From Bacteroidota bacterium (lineage in GTDB: Bacteria > Bacteroidota > Bacteroidia > Chitinophagales > Chitinophagaceae): a stretch of DNA of 64,000 nucleotides. The stretch's first letter is position 1. Each line of letters begins with the position of its first letter. The notes below the pieces were generated by a model, which was not told the origin of the DNA, did no database searches, and saw nothing but the letters and a program-made list of their open reading frames with translations. The stretch is taken from positions 192,518 to 256,517 of the forward strand of contig JAFAFR010000058.1 in the NCBI GenBank assembly GCA_023423405.1. The letters are read 5' to 3'. The translations under genes and the position numbers were made by a program. Of the stretch, positions 27,459-37,011 are shown piece after piece.

Positions 27459-29069
27459 TTACTGCTGCGATTGTTTCAGCGAATTGACCTCATTGCTTAT
27501 GTCCAGGCTTTTTGCACCCTGTACAGGAGGATAGTCGGCCAGGGATTTCATGTGTGCATTCAGCAGATCAGTGCCCGGCCCGGTTAACCACGACACTTTT
27601 TGCAGCAGGTGTCCCGATGCGTCCATGCTGCTATACGATTCAAAGGGATCCATGCGGAGGTTGAACATCAGCGCCATGCCGGTGCGCGGTTGCAGAGGTG
27701 CGTAGTAATCCTCCTTAGTAACAAAATGCGCTTTCCAGGGTCCCATTCGTAGGGCCATTAACCTCGATTCGTAGTAATAGATAAAGTTGTCGCGTTTTGA
27801 CGCGGTCGCAGCGCCGGTCCAGTAATCGAGGTTGTTGACGCCGTCGATGTATTGTTTCTTTTGCGCTATCATATCTGCGGCTACGTCTTTTACGCCGGCA
27901 ATGGCTGCAAAGGTGGTGAACATGTCCATATGTGCCTGGATGCCGTTGAGCACCGTGCCCGGTTTGATATGGCCCGGCCAGCGCACCATGCTGATCACGC
28001 GCACCCCGCCTTCATAGGTGGTCATCTTTTCTCCGCGGAAAGGTGTTGTTCCTCCATGGGGCCAGCTCGAGTGTTCGGGACCGTTGTCGGTGCTGTACCA
28101 TACTACGGTATTTTCTGCGAGGCCATTGGCATCCAGGAAATCGAGGATGGTCTTTACGTCTGCATCATGCTGCAGCATGCCGCTGCCGTGAATATCGGCC
28201 TCACTGGAATAGGATTCTGCCGCATAACGCCAGCGGTCATTGAGCCGGGTGTAAAGGTGCATGCGGCTGGTGTTGATCCATACGAAAAAGGGTTTTTTCT
28301 CTGCGCTGCTGCGTTTCATAAAGGCCAGGGCTTTGGGAATCACTTCCGCACTGTCGAACAGCTCCATTCTTTTCTGGTTAAGCGGGCCGTCGTCTTCCAC
28401 TCTTTGTTTGCCCATGCGTCCAAACCGCGGATCAACTGTTGGGTCGTCTTTGGTAGTGGCCCAACTGTGCAGCACGTTCCGGGTTCCATATCTTTTTTCG
28501 AAGGCTTTTTTTCCGCCGGGATATTTGTCGGCGAAGTTCTGGTAGTCGCGCTGCTCTGATTCTTCCTGAGTATTCAGGTGGTAGAGATTGCCGTAGAATT
28601 CGTCAAAGCCGTGTACGGTGGGCAGGTTTTCGTTCTGGTCGCCCAGGTGGTTTTTACCGAACTGGCCGCAGGCATATCCCTGGGCTTTGAGCACTTCTGC
28701 CAAACAGGGCGATGCGGCTTTCAGTCCCAGTTTATCGCCCGGCATGCCAACCGTGGTCATGCCGCTGCGGATGGGATACTGGCCTGTGATGAAGGATGCA
28801 CGGCCCGCCGTGCAACTGGGTTGTGCATAATGATCGACGAATTGCACACCTTCACGCCCAATGCGGTCTATATTGGGCGTGGTATAACCCATGGTGCCCA
28901 GCCCATACAGGCTTACGTTCTGCCAGCCGATATCGTCGCCCCATATAACCAGGATATTCGGTTTGTCTGTCGCCAGTTTGGGACTGGCGATTATTTTTCC
29001 GCTGCCCTGCGGCAGGGCCGGCGTAGCCGCTGCAGAAAGGAGCAATAACGAGAGGATTTGTTTTCGCAT
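27459..29069 (-). CDS. S1 family sulfatase (arylsulfatase type), exported
   Basis: I start it at ATG 29069 (536 residues; signal SLLLLSAAATPALP). The metal-site motif is IWGDDIGWQN, and the formylglycine motif is Cys86-T-A-G-Arg90 in QPSCTAGRASF. YSTDNGPEHSSWPHGGTTPF follows, as in arylsulfatases. It should desulfate a substrate in the periplasm. It leads a run of four close-packed genes (sulfatase, broken transporter, sulfatase, Ntn amidase), which suggests stepwise processing of a molecule bearing both a sulfate ester and an amide. Confidence 0.9.
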   Translation of the reverse strand: MRKQILSLLLLSAAATPALPQGSGKIIASPKLATDKPNILVIWGDDIGWQNVSLYGLGTMGYTTPNIDRIGREGVQFVDHYAQPSCTAGRASFITGQYPIRSGMTTVGMPGDKLGLKAASPCLAEVLKAQGYACGQFGKNHLGDQNENLPTVHGFDEFYGNLYHLNTQEESEQRDYQNFADKYPGGKKAFEKRYGTRNVLHSWATTKDDPTVDPRFGRMGKQRVEDDGPLNQKRMELFDSAEVIPKALAFMKRSSAEKKPFFVWINTSRMHLYTRLNDRWRYAAESYSSEADIHGSGMLQHDADVKTILDFLDANGLAENTVVWYSTDNGPEHSSWPHGGTTPFRGEKMTTYEGGVRVISMVRWPGHIKPGTVLNGIQAHMDMFTTFAAIAGVKDVAADMIAQKKQYIDGVNNLDYWTGAATASKRDNFIYYYESRLMALRMGPWKAHFVTKEDYYAPLQPRTGMALMFNLRMDPFESYSSMDASGHLLQKVSWLTGPGTDLLNAHMKSLADYPPVQGAKSLDISNEVNSLKQSQQ

Positions 29070-29121
29070 TTGTAAATTTTTATAATAAAAGATCAGTGCC
29101 ACTGTTACCTGTAACCGCTTT

Positions 29122-29742
29122 CTACCGGGAAAGGAATTTTCGAACAAGTTCGCTCCGGTTACGGATCTGCAGTTTCTCATAGATATTGTGTGCGTGTTTT
29201 TTGATGGCATCGATGTCCAGGTTCAACGCAGCCGAGATCTCCCGGTAGAGGTATCCTTCAACGATCAATGCCAGCACGGATTTTTCCTTTTCGGTGAGCT
29301 CATTCACCGGGAAGGGTTCAATAGGGTGCTGGAAAAAATGGATCACCCTCCGTGCAATTTCAGGCGACATGGGTGCGCCGTTGTTGAACAGCGCTACTAC
29401 CTGCTCCCGCAGTTGATCGGATGCGTTTTTTTTGAGCAAATAACCGCCCGCTCCGGCTTTCAGGGCTTTGAATATTTTTTCGTCGTCGTTGAAGACGGTG
29501 AGCACCAGGAATTTTGCCCGCGGATAAATGGATTTGATTTGAAAGATGGTATCGGTTCCTGATATGCCCGGAAGATCAATGTCAATCAGCGTGATATCGG
29601 GTTGCAGGTTGTCGAATTCCTTTATGAACAGCTCGGCGTTCGGAAAGGAACCTATACAGGAAACGGTGTCTGAAGCCTCCAGTATTGCCTCTATCTCTTT
29701 TCGCATGATTTGCTGATCTTCAACAATGCATACTGTGATCAT
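29122..29742 (-). CDS. NarL/LuxR-type response regulator
   Basis: The 206-residue protein has a receiver domain (1-120) with acidic VEDQ at the N-terminus, phospho-acceptor Asp54 in TLIDIDLPG and the switch Thr in LVLTVFND. A LuxR HTH (~145-206) reads LTEKEKSVLALIVEGYL and IDAIKKHAHNIYEKL. No histidine kinase gene is adjacent, so it is an orphan. It lies between the sulfatase operon (same strand) and the divergent GH92 operon and may control either. Confidence 0.88.
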   Translation of the reverse strand: MITVCIVEDQQIMRKEIEAILEASDTVSCIGSFPNAELFIKEFDNLQPDITLIDIDLPGISGTDTIFQIKSIYPRAKFLVLTVFNDDEKIFKALKAGAGGYLLKKNASDQLREQVVALFNNGAPMSPEIARRVIHFFQHPIEPFPVNELTEKEKSVLALIVEGYLYREISAALNLDIDAIKKHAHNIYEKLQIRNRSELVRKFLSR

Positions 29743-29798
29743 GTTACCGGTTTGAAGTAAGCGGGAAGAAAGGTAAGCTGTTGGGGCTCGCCGGATGG

Positions 29799-29812
29799 TA
29801 CACTTTTGTGTA
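29799..29812. repeat. 14-bp dyad TACACTTTTGTGTA, copy 2
   Basis: Identical to the element at 10701 and again between divergent genes, here 57 bp upstream of the response regulator start and 114 bp before the GH92 ATG. A small ACCGGC-AA-GCCGGT hairpin follows at 29823-29836. Confidence 0.4.
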
Positions 29813-29912
29813 GGTTGCAGATACCGGCAAGCCGGTTAGCCGGATAATAATTATGGACAAATGGCGGTTCCTGCTGCTTTGGGTGACTGATAGGTGTAAA
29901 AAAGTCTTTCTC

Positions 29913-32219
29913 ATGCGTTTTTATACTGTTACCGCCCGCGGCGCCGCGGCTGTTCCTGTTTTTATCTTTTGCCTGGTTTTGGGTGTGGGAGCCTATGCCC
30001 AGGAAAAAGAGCCCGTTCAATATGTGAATACCCTGCAGGGGACCGACTCGCGGTTTGAGCTTTCTTATGGCAATACTTTTCCCGCTGCGGGCCTGCCTTT
30101 TGGCATGCACCTGTGGTCGGCCCAAACCGGTAAGAACGGCGACGGCTGGAAATACCAATACGCTGCCAATACCATCCGCGGCTTCCAGCAGGCGCACCAG
30201 TGCAGTCCCTGGACCCTGGACTACGGCGTGTTTTCGTTGATGCCGGTGGCCGGTGAGCTGGTGGTGGACCAGGACAAAAGAGCCGCCACCTTTTCGCACG
30301 CGAACGAAACCGCCGGCCCGCATTATTACCGGGTGAAATTCGACAATGGCATCACCACGGAAATGTCGCCTACCGAAAGGGGTGCGCATTTCCGGTTCCG
30401 TTTTACCAAAAAAGGCCCGGCCTTCCTGGTGCTGGACGGATACACCCAGTTGAGCGCCGTGCATATTTCTCCCAACCGCCGCCGCATAACCGGTTTCGTG
30501 AACAACCAGCGCTATGCTCCCAAATCGTTCAAAGCCTGGTTCGTAGCGGAATTCGATCAGCCTGTTAAAAATTTCGGCACCTGGGAGAACCGGGGCAATA
30601 CCATCGGGAAAGGCGACAGCACACGCGAGGGCGAAGGGGCCGGCGCCTGGCTGGAATTTGCGAAGGGCGCCACAGTACAGGTGAAAGTGGCCAGTTCCTA
30701 TATCAGCATCGAACAGGCACAGCGCAACCTCGATCGTGAGCTGGGCAAATTTCGCCGGCTGGAAGAAACCCGCGACGCTGCGGCAAAAGCCTGGAACGCT
30801 TTGCTGGGCCGCGTGAAAGTGGAAGGCGGTACCGAAGAACAGAAAGCTACTTTTTATTCCTGCCTTTTCCGCGCCAGCCTGTTCAGCCGACAGTTCTACG
30901 AATACGATGAGAATGACCGGCCTGTTTACTGGAGCCCTTACGATGCCGGGATCCATGCAGGATATATGTACACCGACAATGGTTTCTGGGACACTTTCCG
31001 TTCACAGTTTCCGCTGACCAATATCCTGCACCCCACGATGCAGGGCCGTTACATGCAGGCTTTGCTGGATGCACAGAAACAGTGCGGCTGGTTGCCGTCC
31101 TGGTCCTTTCCCGGTGAAACCGGCGCCATGGTGGGCAACCATTCCATTTCTTTGCTGACCGATGCGTGGATGAAAGGCATCCGCAGTTTTAATCCCGATT
31201 CGGCGCTGAAAGCCTATGCACACGAAGCCATGAACAAAGGTCCCTGGGGTGGCGCCAACGGGCGCGGCGGATGGAAGGAGTACTGGCAGCTTGGTTTTGT
31301 GCCTTATCCGCAATCGCAGGGTTCTACCGCACAAACGCTCGAATATGCGTACGATGATTTCTGTGCCTGGCAACTGGCCCGGGCCTGCGGCAACAAATTT
31401 TACGAAGAAATATTTGCGCGCACCATGTACAACTACCGCAATGTATACGATCCGGCGGTTGGCTTCATGCGCGGAAGGGGCGCCGACGGGAAATGGTCGC
31501 CTGCCGTTTTCAATCCCTATGAGTGGGGCGGACCCTTCGTGGAAGGCAATGCCTGGCATTATTCCTGGTCGGTGTTTCACGATGTACAGGGACTGATCGG
31601 CCTGATGGGCGGGGAAAAAGCGTTCACGCAAAAGATCGATTCGGTGTTTACCAATTCCGACAGTGTGCACTACGGTTCTTATGGTTCCATGATCCACGAA
31701 ATGAAAGAAATGGTGGTAGCAGGAATGGGACAATATGCGCAGGGCAACCAGCCCATACAGCACCTGGTTTATCTTTACGCGTATGCGGGCCAGCCCTGGA
31801 AAACGCAGGCGCGGGTACGCGAGATCATGGACAGACTGTACAACGCGGGCGTTCGTGGTTACCCCGGCGATGAGGACCAGGGCGGCATGTCGTCGTGGTA
31901 CGTGCTGAGTGCGCTGGGGATATACAGTGTTTGTCCGGGTACCGACCAGTATGTGCTGGGCAGCCCGGTGTTCAACAAAACGACCATTACACTGGAGAAC
32001 GGAAAACAGTTTGTGATCGAGGCCAAAAACAACAGCCGGGAGAATATATACATCCGGCGTGCGTGGCTTAACGGTAACGAATATTCGAAAAACTGGATCA
32101 CCTACTCAGACATTGCAGCGGGTGGCGTGTTGCAACTGGAAATGGGGGCCAGTCCTGAAACCACGCGCGGCACAGCGCCGGTCGACCGGCCCTTTTCCCT
32201 TTCAGCAGCCAATAATTGA
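29913..32219 (+). CDS. GH92 alpha-mannosidase, exported
   Basis: I use ATG 29913 (768 residues; signal VPVFIFCLVLGVGAYA). An earlier in-frame ATG at 29853 adds 20 residues of poor signal character. GH92 marks are VNTLQGTDSRFELSYGNTFP at the N-terminus, the general-acid Glu544 in PFVEGNAWHYSWSV and the base-bearing motif GDEDQGGMSSWYV (~653-665). This Ca2+-dependent family removes alpha-mannose from N-glycans or yeast mannan. It leads a three-gene operon with a GH38-like gene 3 bp downstream and an SGNH esterase. Confidence 0.92.
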   Translation: MRFYTVTARGAAAVPVFIFCLVLGVGAYAQEKEPVQYVNTLQGTDSRFELSYGNTFPAAGLPFGMHLWSAQTGKNGDGWKYQYAANTIRGFQQAHQCSPWTLDYGVFSLMPVAGELVVDQDKRAATFSHANETAGPHYYRVKFDNGITTEMSPTERGAHFRFRFTKKGPAFLVLDGYTQLSAVHISPNRRRITGFVNNQRYAPKSFKAWFVAEFDQPVKNFGTWENRGNTIGKGDSTREGEGAGAWLEFAKGATVQVKVASSYISIEQAQRNLDRELGKFRRLEETRDAAAKAWNALLGRVKVEGGTEEQKATFYSCLFRASLFSRQFYEYDENDRPVYWSPYDAGIHAGYMYTDNGFWDTFRSQFPLTNILHPTMQGRYMQALLDAQKQCGWLPSWSFPGETGAMVGNHSISLLTDAWMKGIRSFNPDSALKAYAHEAMNKGPWGGANGRGGWKEYWQLGFVPYPQSQGSTAQTLEYAYDDFCAWQLARACGNKFYEEIFARTMYNYRNVYDPAVGFMRGRGADGKWSPAVFNPYEWGGPFVEGNAWHYSWSVFHDVQGLIGLMGGEKAFTQKIDSVFTNSDSVHYGSYGSMIHEMKEMVVAGMGQYAQGNQPIQHLVYLYAYAGQPWKTQARVREIMDRLYNAGVRGYPGDEDQGGMSSWYVLSALGIYSVCPGTDQYVLGSPVFNKTTITLENGKQFVIEAKNNSRENIYIRRAWLNGNEYSKNWITYSDIAAGGVLQLEMGASPETTRGTAPVDRPFSLSAANN

Positions 32220-32222
32220 AAA

Positions 32223-34817
32223 ATGAAACCTGGTACCATAAAAAGGGTGGCGGTTGCGGTGTTTATTTTCCTGGCGCATGCCGCCCCGGCGCAGAGAGCC
32301 TGGTTCATCGATGGCTATCATGGAGGCGTTTACGGGCATTATCCGAAACAATATACAGCCTACATTACGGAGCAGTTGAACACGCATCCCGATTGGAAAA
32401 TAAACCTGGAAATTGAGCCGGAAACCTGGGATTCGGTACAGTTGCACGAACCGGAAAACCTGCGCCGTTTCCAGGAAATGGTAGCCAATCCGGCCACCGG
32501 CAGCCGAATAGAATTTGTGAGTGCGGCCTATGGACAGGCTTATCTCTACAATATTTCCGGCGAAAGCATCATCCGGCAGTTTGCGCTGGGCATGAAAAAG
32601 ACCCGCGATTATTTTCCTTCGGTGCAGTTTGAAACCTATTCTTCGGAAGAGCCCTGTTTCACCAGTTGCCTGCCACAGATATTACGTTCCTTCGGTATCC
32701 GGTATGTTTCGCTGAAGAATCCCAATACCTGCTGGGGCGGTTATGTGCGCGCTTATGGAAAACAATTCCTGAACTGGAAAGGTCCCGATGGAACGGTGTT
32801 GTTAACCGTGCCCCGTTACGGCATTGAAGCGCTTGAACCTAATTCAACCTGGCAAACCATTGCCTGGAAGAACAGTTCCTCTTACCTGGAGGCCGCGCTG
32901 GAAGCGGGTATTGCGGAGCCCGTCGGTATGACGCTGCAGGATGCGGGATGGAAAAATGGTCCCTGGCTGGGTATGCCGCCAAAGACCAGCATTCCCTCGG
33001 TGTATACTACCTGGCGCGATTATTTTAAGACTTTCGGGTCCGGTGCCAATGCTCCTGAATGGCGCCTGTCGCAGGAAGATATACAGGTGAGCCTGGTATG
33101 GGGTGCACAGGTACTACAGCGCATAGCCCAACAGGTTAGGGCAACCGAAAACAAGCTGGTTCAGGTGGAGAAGGCGCTGGCCATTGCTGGGCAGCCGCAG
33201 GTATTTCTGCAGCGTTCGGGGTCAGGGGGGGTAGGTGGTATTGCGGCAGGCGGTATTGCAGAAGGCGGTTCTGTTGAAACGCCGTTGCAGGAGGCCTGGC
33301 GAAACCTGCTGCTGGCGCAGCACCACGACTGCTGGATTGTTCCCTATAATGGCCCGAAGGGAGACCGCTGGATAGAAAAAGTGGTTCGTTGGACAACCAA
33401 TGCCAATCGCATTGCCGACTCCCTGCTTGCTTCGATAGCAAAAGGACCGGGCTTTGCAGTTACCGCTTTCCGCGTATTCAATACCGGCCTGCGGCCGCGC
33501 AGCGGATGGGTTACCCTTTCCGGTGCGGCGCAGAACCAGGTAGTGAAAGATGCGCAGGGCAGGAAACCCGAACAATATTTTGAACCGGGACAGGGATTAC
33601 ACCTGTATGCGAGCGTTCCCGGCGCGGGATATACGCAGTACTATATGAGCGCCACTAACGGTATTGCCTCCACGCGGAAGTCAGCGCTGGTTAGAAAAGA
33701 AAAGTCTGCTTATATTATTGAGACGGATCAATACCGCATGACCATTGACACTGCCGAAGGCGGCAACATCACCAGCCTTATTGCCAAAAAAATGAACAAC
33801 CGCGAATGGGTGGCAAAAGATGCGCGTTTCGGATTCAACGGGCTGCGGGGATTGTTTTCCCGTAACGGCGGATGGCAACAGGGAAAAGACCGTCCCGCGC
33901 AGGTTTCGGTTCGTGGTACCACGGCCGGTGTGGTTAGGATTGATATCCGCAGTGAAATTGCGGGACAACCTTTTGAGCAGACCATCACGCTGCGCCGGCA
34001 CGACCCGCTGATCGACATGCAATTAAAAATTGACTGGAATGCGAAGGTTCCGGTGGGTGATACAGTCCGTTCCGATGCCGGGTTCACCTGGAAACCTTTT
34101 TACGACGACCGCAATAAGCTGCTGCTCCTGTTCCCGCTGAACCTGCGTTACCAGCAGGTATATAAGAATGCTCCTTTTGATGTAACGCAAAGCAGCCTCG
34201 GCAATACTTTTTTCAGCCACTGGGACAGCATCAAGAATAATATAATCCTGAATTGGGCAGATGTGTACGACAGCACCGTCAATTGTGGCCTTGCGTTGTT
34301 CAGTGATCATACGACCACCTATTCTCATGGCGGGGATTCCCCGCTGGGGCTCACCGTGCAATACGCCGGGCCGGGGCTCTGGGGCCGGGACTATACCGTG
34401 GAAGGCCCTACCACGCTGCGTTATGCGTTGCTGCCCCACGTTGGCAGGTGGGACGCCGGTGGGGTGGAGGCTGCTTCATTGGATTGGAACGAGCCGCTGC
34501 TGCTGGTCGCCGGTGAGGGTGTGACCGGGAAGCCGCTTTTGTCTGCTTCGGGCAGGGGATGGGAACTAGTCACCGCCCTGCGCGAGGGTGACGACCTGCT
34601 GCTGCGCGTCTACAATGCAGCGGGTAACGATAACGCGCAAACGCTTTCCGTGAACGCCAAACCGTCGGCGATCATCCGGGAAGAGCTGAACGGGCAGGCG
34701 GCAGAGACCATTTCATTTATACGTGACCGTGAGCTTGTCCGTTTTCAACTGGCGATGCCACGGTTCGGCATACGGACGGTCCGTTTGAAGAATGTTTATG
34801 TAAAAGAACAGTTATGA
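32223..34817 (+). CDS. GH38-like alpha-mannosidase, exported
   Basis: The 864-residue product has a signal peptide (RVAVAVFIFLAHAAPA). An N-terminal beta/alpha barrel (~25-300) includes WFIDGYHGGVYGHYP and YVSLKNPNTCWGGYVRAYG, as in GH38 N-terminal domains of Bacteroidota. A helical middle has LLAQHHDCWIVPYNG, and a beta-sandwich C-terminus (~470-864) follows. A Gly-rich stretch (SGSGGVGGIAAGGIAEGG, ~336-353) looks like a recent low-complexity insertion. Co-transcription with GH92 supports alpha-mannoside as substrate. The exact GH38 subgroup and catalytic Asp are not certain by eye. Confidence 0.75.
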   Translation: MKPGTIKRVAVAVFIFLAHAAPAQRAWFIDGYHGGVYGHYPKQYTAYITEQLNTHPDWKINLEIEPETWDSVQLHEPENLRRFQEMVANPATGSRIEFVSAAYGQAYLYNISGESIIRQFALGMKKTRDYFPSVQFETYSSEEPCFTSCLPQILRSFGIRYVSLKNPNTCWGGYVRAYGKQFLNWKGPDGTVLLTVPRYGIEALEPNSTWQTIAWKNSSSYLEAALEAGIAEPVGMTLQDAGWKNGPWLGMPPKTSIPSVYTTWRDYFKTFGSGANAPEWRLSQEDIQVSLVWGAQVLQRIAQQVRATENKLVQVEKALAIAGQPQVFLQRSGSGGVGGIAAGGIAEGGSVETPLQEAWRNLLLAQHHDCWIVPYNGPKGDRWIEKVVRWTTNANRIADSLLASIAKGPGFAVTAFRVFNTGLRPRSGWVTLSGAAQNQVVKDAQGRKPEQYFEPGQGLHLYASVPGAGYTQYYMSATNGIASTRKSALVRKEKSAYIIETDQYRMTIDTAEGGNITSLIAKKMNNREWVAKDARFGFNGLRGLFSRNGGWQQGKDRPAQVSVRGTTAGVVRIDIRSEIAGQPFEQTITLRRHDPLIDMQLKIDWNAKVPVGDTVRSDAGFTWKPFYDDRNKLLLLFPLNLRYQQVYKNAPFDVTQSSLGNTFFSHWDSIKNNIILNWADVYDSTVNCGLALFSDHTTTYSHGGDSPLGLTVQYAGPGLWGRDYTVEGPTTLRYALLPHVGRWDAGGVEAASLDWNEPLLLVAGEGVTGKPLLSASGRGWELVTALREGDDLLLRVYNAAGNDNAQTLSVNAKPSAIIREELNGQAAETISFIRDRELVRFQLAMPRFGIRTVRLKNVYVKEQL

Positions 34818-36241
34818 TTTGCTCAACGAAATATTTCCCAGCCGCGATGATACGCCCCGCCCTCATGCTGACCCTTGCTGCGCTGGCGACCGCATACGCT
34901 GCCTTTGCGCAGGAAGGCCCCGTGGTATTCAAAAAAGGCGACCGTATTGTTTTTGCCGGCAATAGCATTACCGATGGCGGGCACTACCACGCCGATATCT
35001 GGCTGTATTATATGACCCGCTTTCCCGACCGGCGAATCGATATTTTTAACGCTGGGATTGGCGGTGATGTGGCTGGGCAGATCGATGCACGTTTTGAAGA
35101 AGACATCGCAGTCAAAAAGCCTACGGTAATCGCCCTTACTTTCGGCATGAACGATACCCGGTATTTTGAATACAACCAGCCGGGCGCCGGGGAGATGGCA
35201 CGCAAAGCAGTGGAAACTTCCAAAGCCAGCTATGGAAAGATCGAACAAAAACTGCAGGCCCTGCCCGCCGTCCGGAAAATTCTGATGGCCTCTTCTCCCT
35301 TTGACGAAACCGTGAAACTGCCGAACAACCGTTTTCCTGGTAAAAATGATGCCATGCAGGCTGTTGCTGCGTTCCAGCAGCAGTCGGCGCGTGCCAACGG
35401 CTGGACTTTTGTGGATTTCAACCGGCCAATGACCGGCATCAACCAAAGAGAACAGCGGAAGGATTCCCTATTCACCATTTGCGGCCGGGATCGCATTCAT
35501 CCTGATAACGACGGCCACCTCATCATGGCCTATATTTTTCTGAAGGCGCAGGGGCTCGCTGGGAAAAAAGTAGCGGCTGTGCAGGTGGATGCCACCAGCC
35601 GCAAAATAGTGCTGACGGAGAACTGCCGCCTGACCAACCTTAAGGTGGAGGAACAGGGACTGCGTTTTATGTACCTCGCGGAGTCGTTGCCCTATCCCAT
35701 TGATACATTGAAACGTGGATGGGGCGCGGAGCGGAGTGCAGCCGATGCCCTTCCATTGATTCCTTTTATGAAAGAAATGAACGATGAAAATCTACGGATA
35801 ACCGGGCTTGCTTCCGAAGAGCAGTACCAGCTTTTCATTGATGGAAAGTTGATGGGCAGTTGGACGGGCAGTGAATGGGAACAGGGAATCAATCTTGCCA
35901 CCATTCCCTTTACGCCCCAGTACCAGCAGGCGCTGGCCGTCCTGCACCTGAATGAGGAGCGGTGGGAAATCGAAAGGCGGTTCCGGATGTATGCTTTCCT
36001 GCAATTCAATGTATTGAAACCAAGGGGTCTGCTTTTCAACGACAATGCCGCGGCGCTGGATACGCTGAACCGGCTGGCTGTTAACAATCCTTTTATTAGA
36101 GGTAATCTTGACACTTATAACAAAGCCAGGCTGGCCGCTGTACGACAGGCCTGGCAATCGGAGATGGACATGCTCATCAGCGACATCTACCGTATCAACC
36201 GGCCACAGCCGCACGAGATACTGGTCAGGGCAAAGCCATAA
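34814..36241 (+). CDS. SGNH/GDSL-family esterase, exported
   Basis: The 475-residue protein has a signal peptide after an internal Met (MIRPALMLTLAALATAYAAFA). All SGNH blocks are visible: Ser in FAGNSITDGG (I), Gly in NAGIGGDVAG (II), Asn in FGMNDTRYF (III) and Asp-His in RDRIHPDNDGH (V). About 230 further residues follow without a family I recognise. Such proteins deacetylate sugars or peptidoglycan-like substrates. It overlaps the GH38-like gene by 4 bp (ATGA), so an O-acetylated mannoside is the natural guess. Confidence 0.85.
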   Translation: MICSTKYFPAAMIRPALMLTLAALATAYAAFAQEGPVVFKKGDRIVFAGNSITDGGHYHADIWLYYMTRFPDRRIDIFNAGIGGDVAGQIDARFEEDIAVKKPTVIALTFGMNDTRYFEYNQPGAGEMARKAVETSKASYGKIEQKLQALPAVRKILMASSPFDETVKLPNNRFPGKNDAMQAVAAFQQQSARANGWTFVDFNRPMTGINQREQRKDSLFTICGRDRIHPDNDGHLIMAYIFLKAQGLAGKKVAAVQVDATSRKIVLTENCRLTNLKVEEQGLRFMYLAESLPYPIDTLKRGWGAERSAADALPLIPFMKEMNDENLRITGLASEEQYQLFIDGKLMGSWTGSEWEQGINLATIPFTPQYQQALAVLHLNEERWEIERRFRMYAFLQFNVLKPRGLLFNDNAAALDTLNRLAVNNPFIRGNLDTYNKARLAAVRQAWQSEMDMLISDIYRINRPQPHEILVRAKP

Positions 36242-36253
36242 AGCCGGCTTTAT
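36238..36253. terminator. Palindrome at the end of the mannosidase operon
   Basis: ATAAAGCCGGCTTTAT is a perfect 16-bp palindrome spanning the esterase stop codon. It may act as a weak terminator; no T-tract follows. Confidence 0.35.
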
Positions 36254-36386
36254 GCAGGGGCCACGGGGTTCAGGTTCACCAGGGTTTTCACAATGTACTG
36301 CCGGAAGAAACAAAATGTACAAATATTGATACATATCTGCTGGTACAGGATTTGTAAAATTCTTTCGCTCCGTCTATTTTGCCGGT

Positions 36387-36986
36387 GTGTCGTCACGTAT
36401 AACTCCTGCTGTCCATGTACACAACCATCTGCCCTATAAGCGGGAAACCGACCAGTTGCTGCTGGAGCTTGCCGGGCGGAATGATGCCGCGGCCTATAAC
36501 GAGATCTACCGGCGCTACCGGCCACGCTTACTCGAAATTGCCTGCTCCCGGCTGTCGTGCAGGCACCTGGCGGAAGACCTGGTACAGGATATTTTCGTGA
36601 GCCTTTACCTGAAAAGAGAGCGGCTTGAAATCAGCGTTTCGCTAAAAGCCTACCTGGTGCAGGCCCTCAAATACAAAATCGCCAATGAACTGAGGGCCAG
36701 GCGGGTGCGGGCGCGCTACCGGCAGCGCGTTTTTTCCGCCGATCTGTTTAAATACGACCTGGCATTCCGGCACGAGGCGAAGGAACTGGTTTCCCGCGTC
36801 CGCGGCATCCTGCAGCAACTTCCACCCAGGTGCCGGGAAGCGTTTGTGCTAAGCCGTGACCTGGGGAAATCGCATAAGGATATTTCCGCCTGCCTGAATA
36901 TTTCCGTGAGTACCGTGGAAAAGCACATCGTGAAAGCGCTGAAGGTGATGCGTTCTAACCTGGATGAATACCTGCTGGCAGGTTGA
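36387..36986 (+). CDS. Orphan ECF sigma-70 family factor
   Basis: The 199-residue protein reads best from GTG 36387; no ATG is available before the conserved part. Region 2 is at ~25-95 (AEDLVQDIFVSLYLKRERL) and region 4 at ~135-190 (LPPRCREAFVLSRDLGKSHK, then ISVSTVEKHIVKALKVM). It resembles FecI-type factors of SusCD loci, but no FecR or SusC gene is adjacent. It may act in trans or be left over from a lost locus. Confidence 0.85.
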   Translation: MSSRITPAVHVHNHLPYKRETDQLLLELAGRNDAAAYNEIYRRYRPRLLEIACSRLSCRHLAEDLVQDIFVSLYLKRERLEISVSLKAYLVQALKYKIANELRARRVRARYRQRVFSADLFKYDLAFRHEAKELVSRVRGILQQLPPRCREAFVLSRDLGKSHKDISACLNISVSTVEKHIVKALKVMRSNLDEYLLAG

Positions 36987-37011
36987 CCTGTGCCCACGAC
37001 TGTGGATTCCC

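Noticed and set aside
36108..36386. FecR or SusC remnants beside the orphan ECF sigma gene
   Set aside because: No frame in the intergenic region or flanks shows FecR, STN or SusC motifs.
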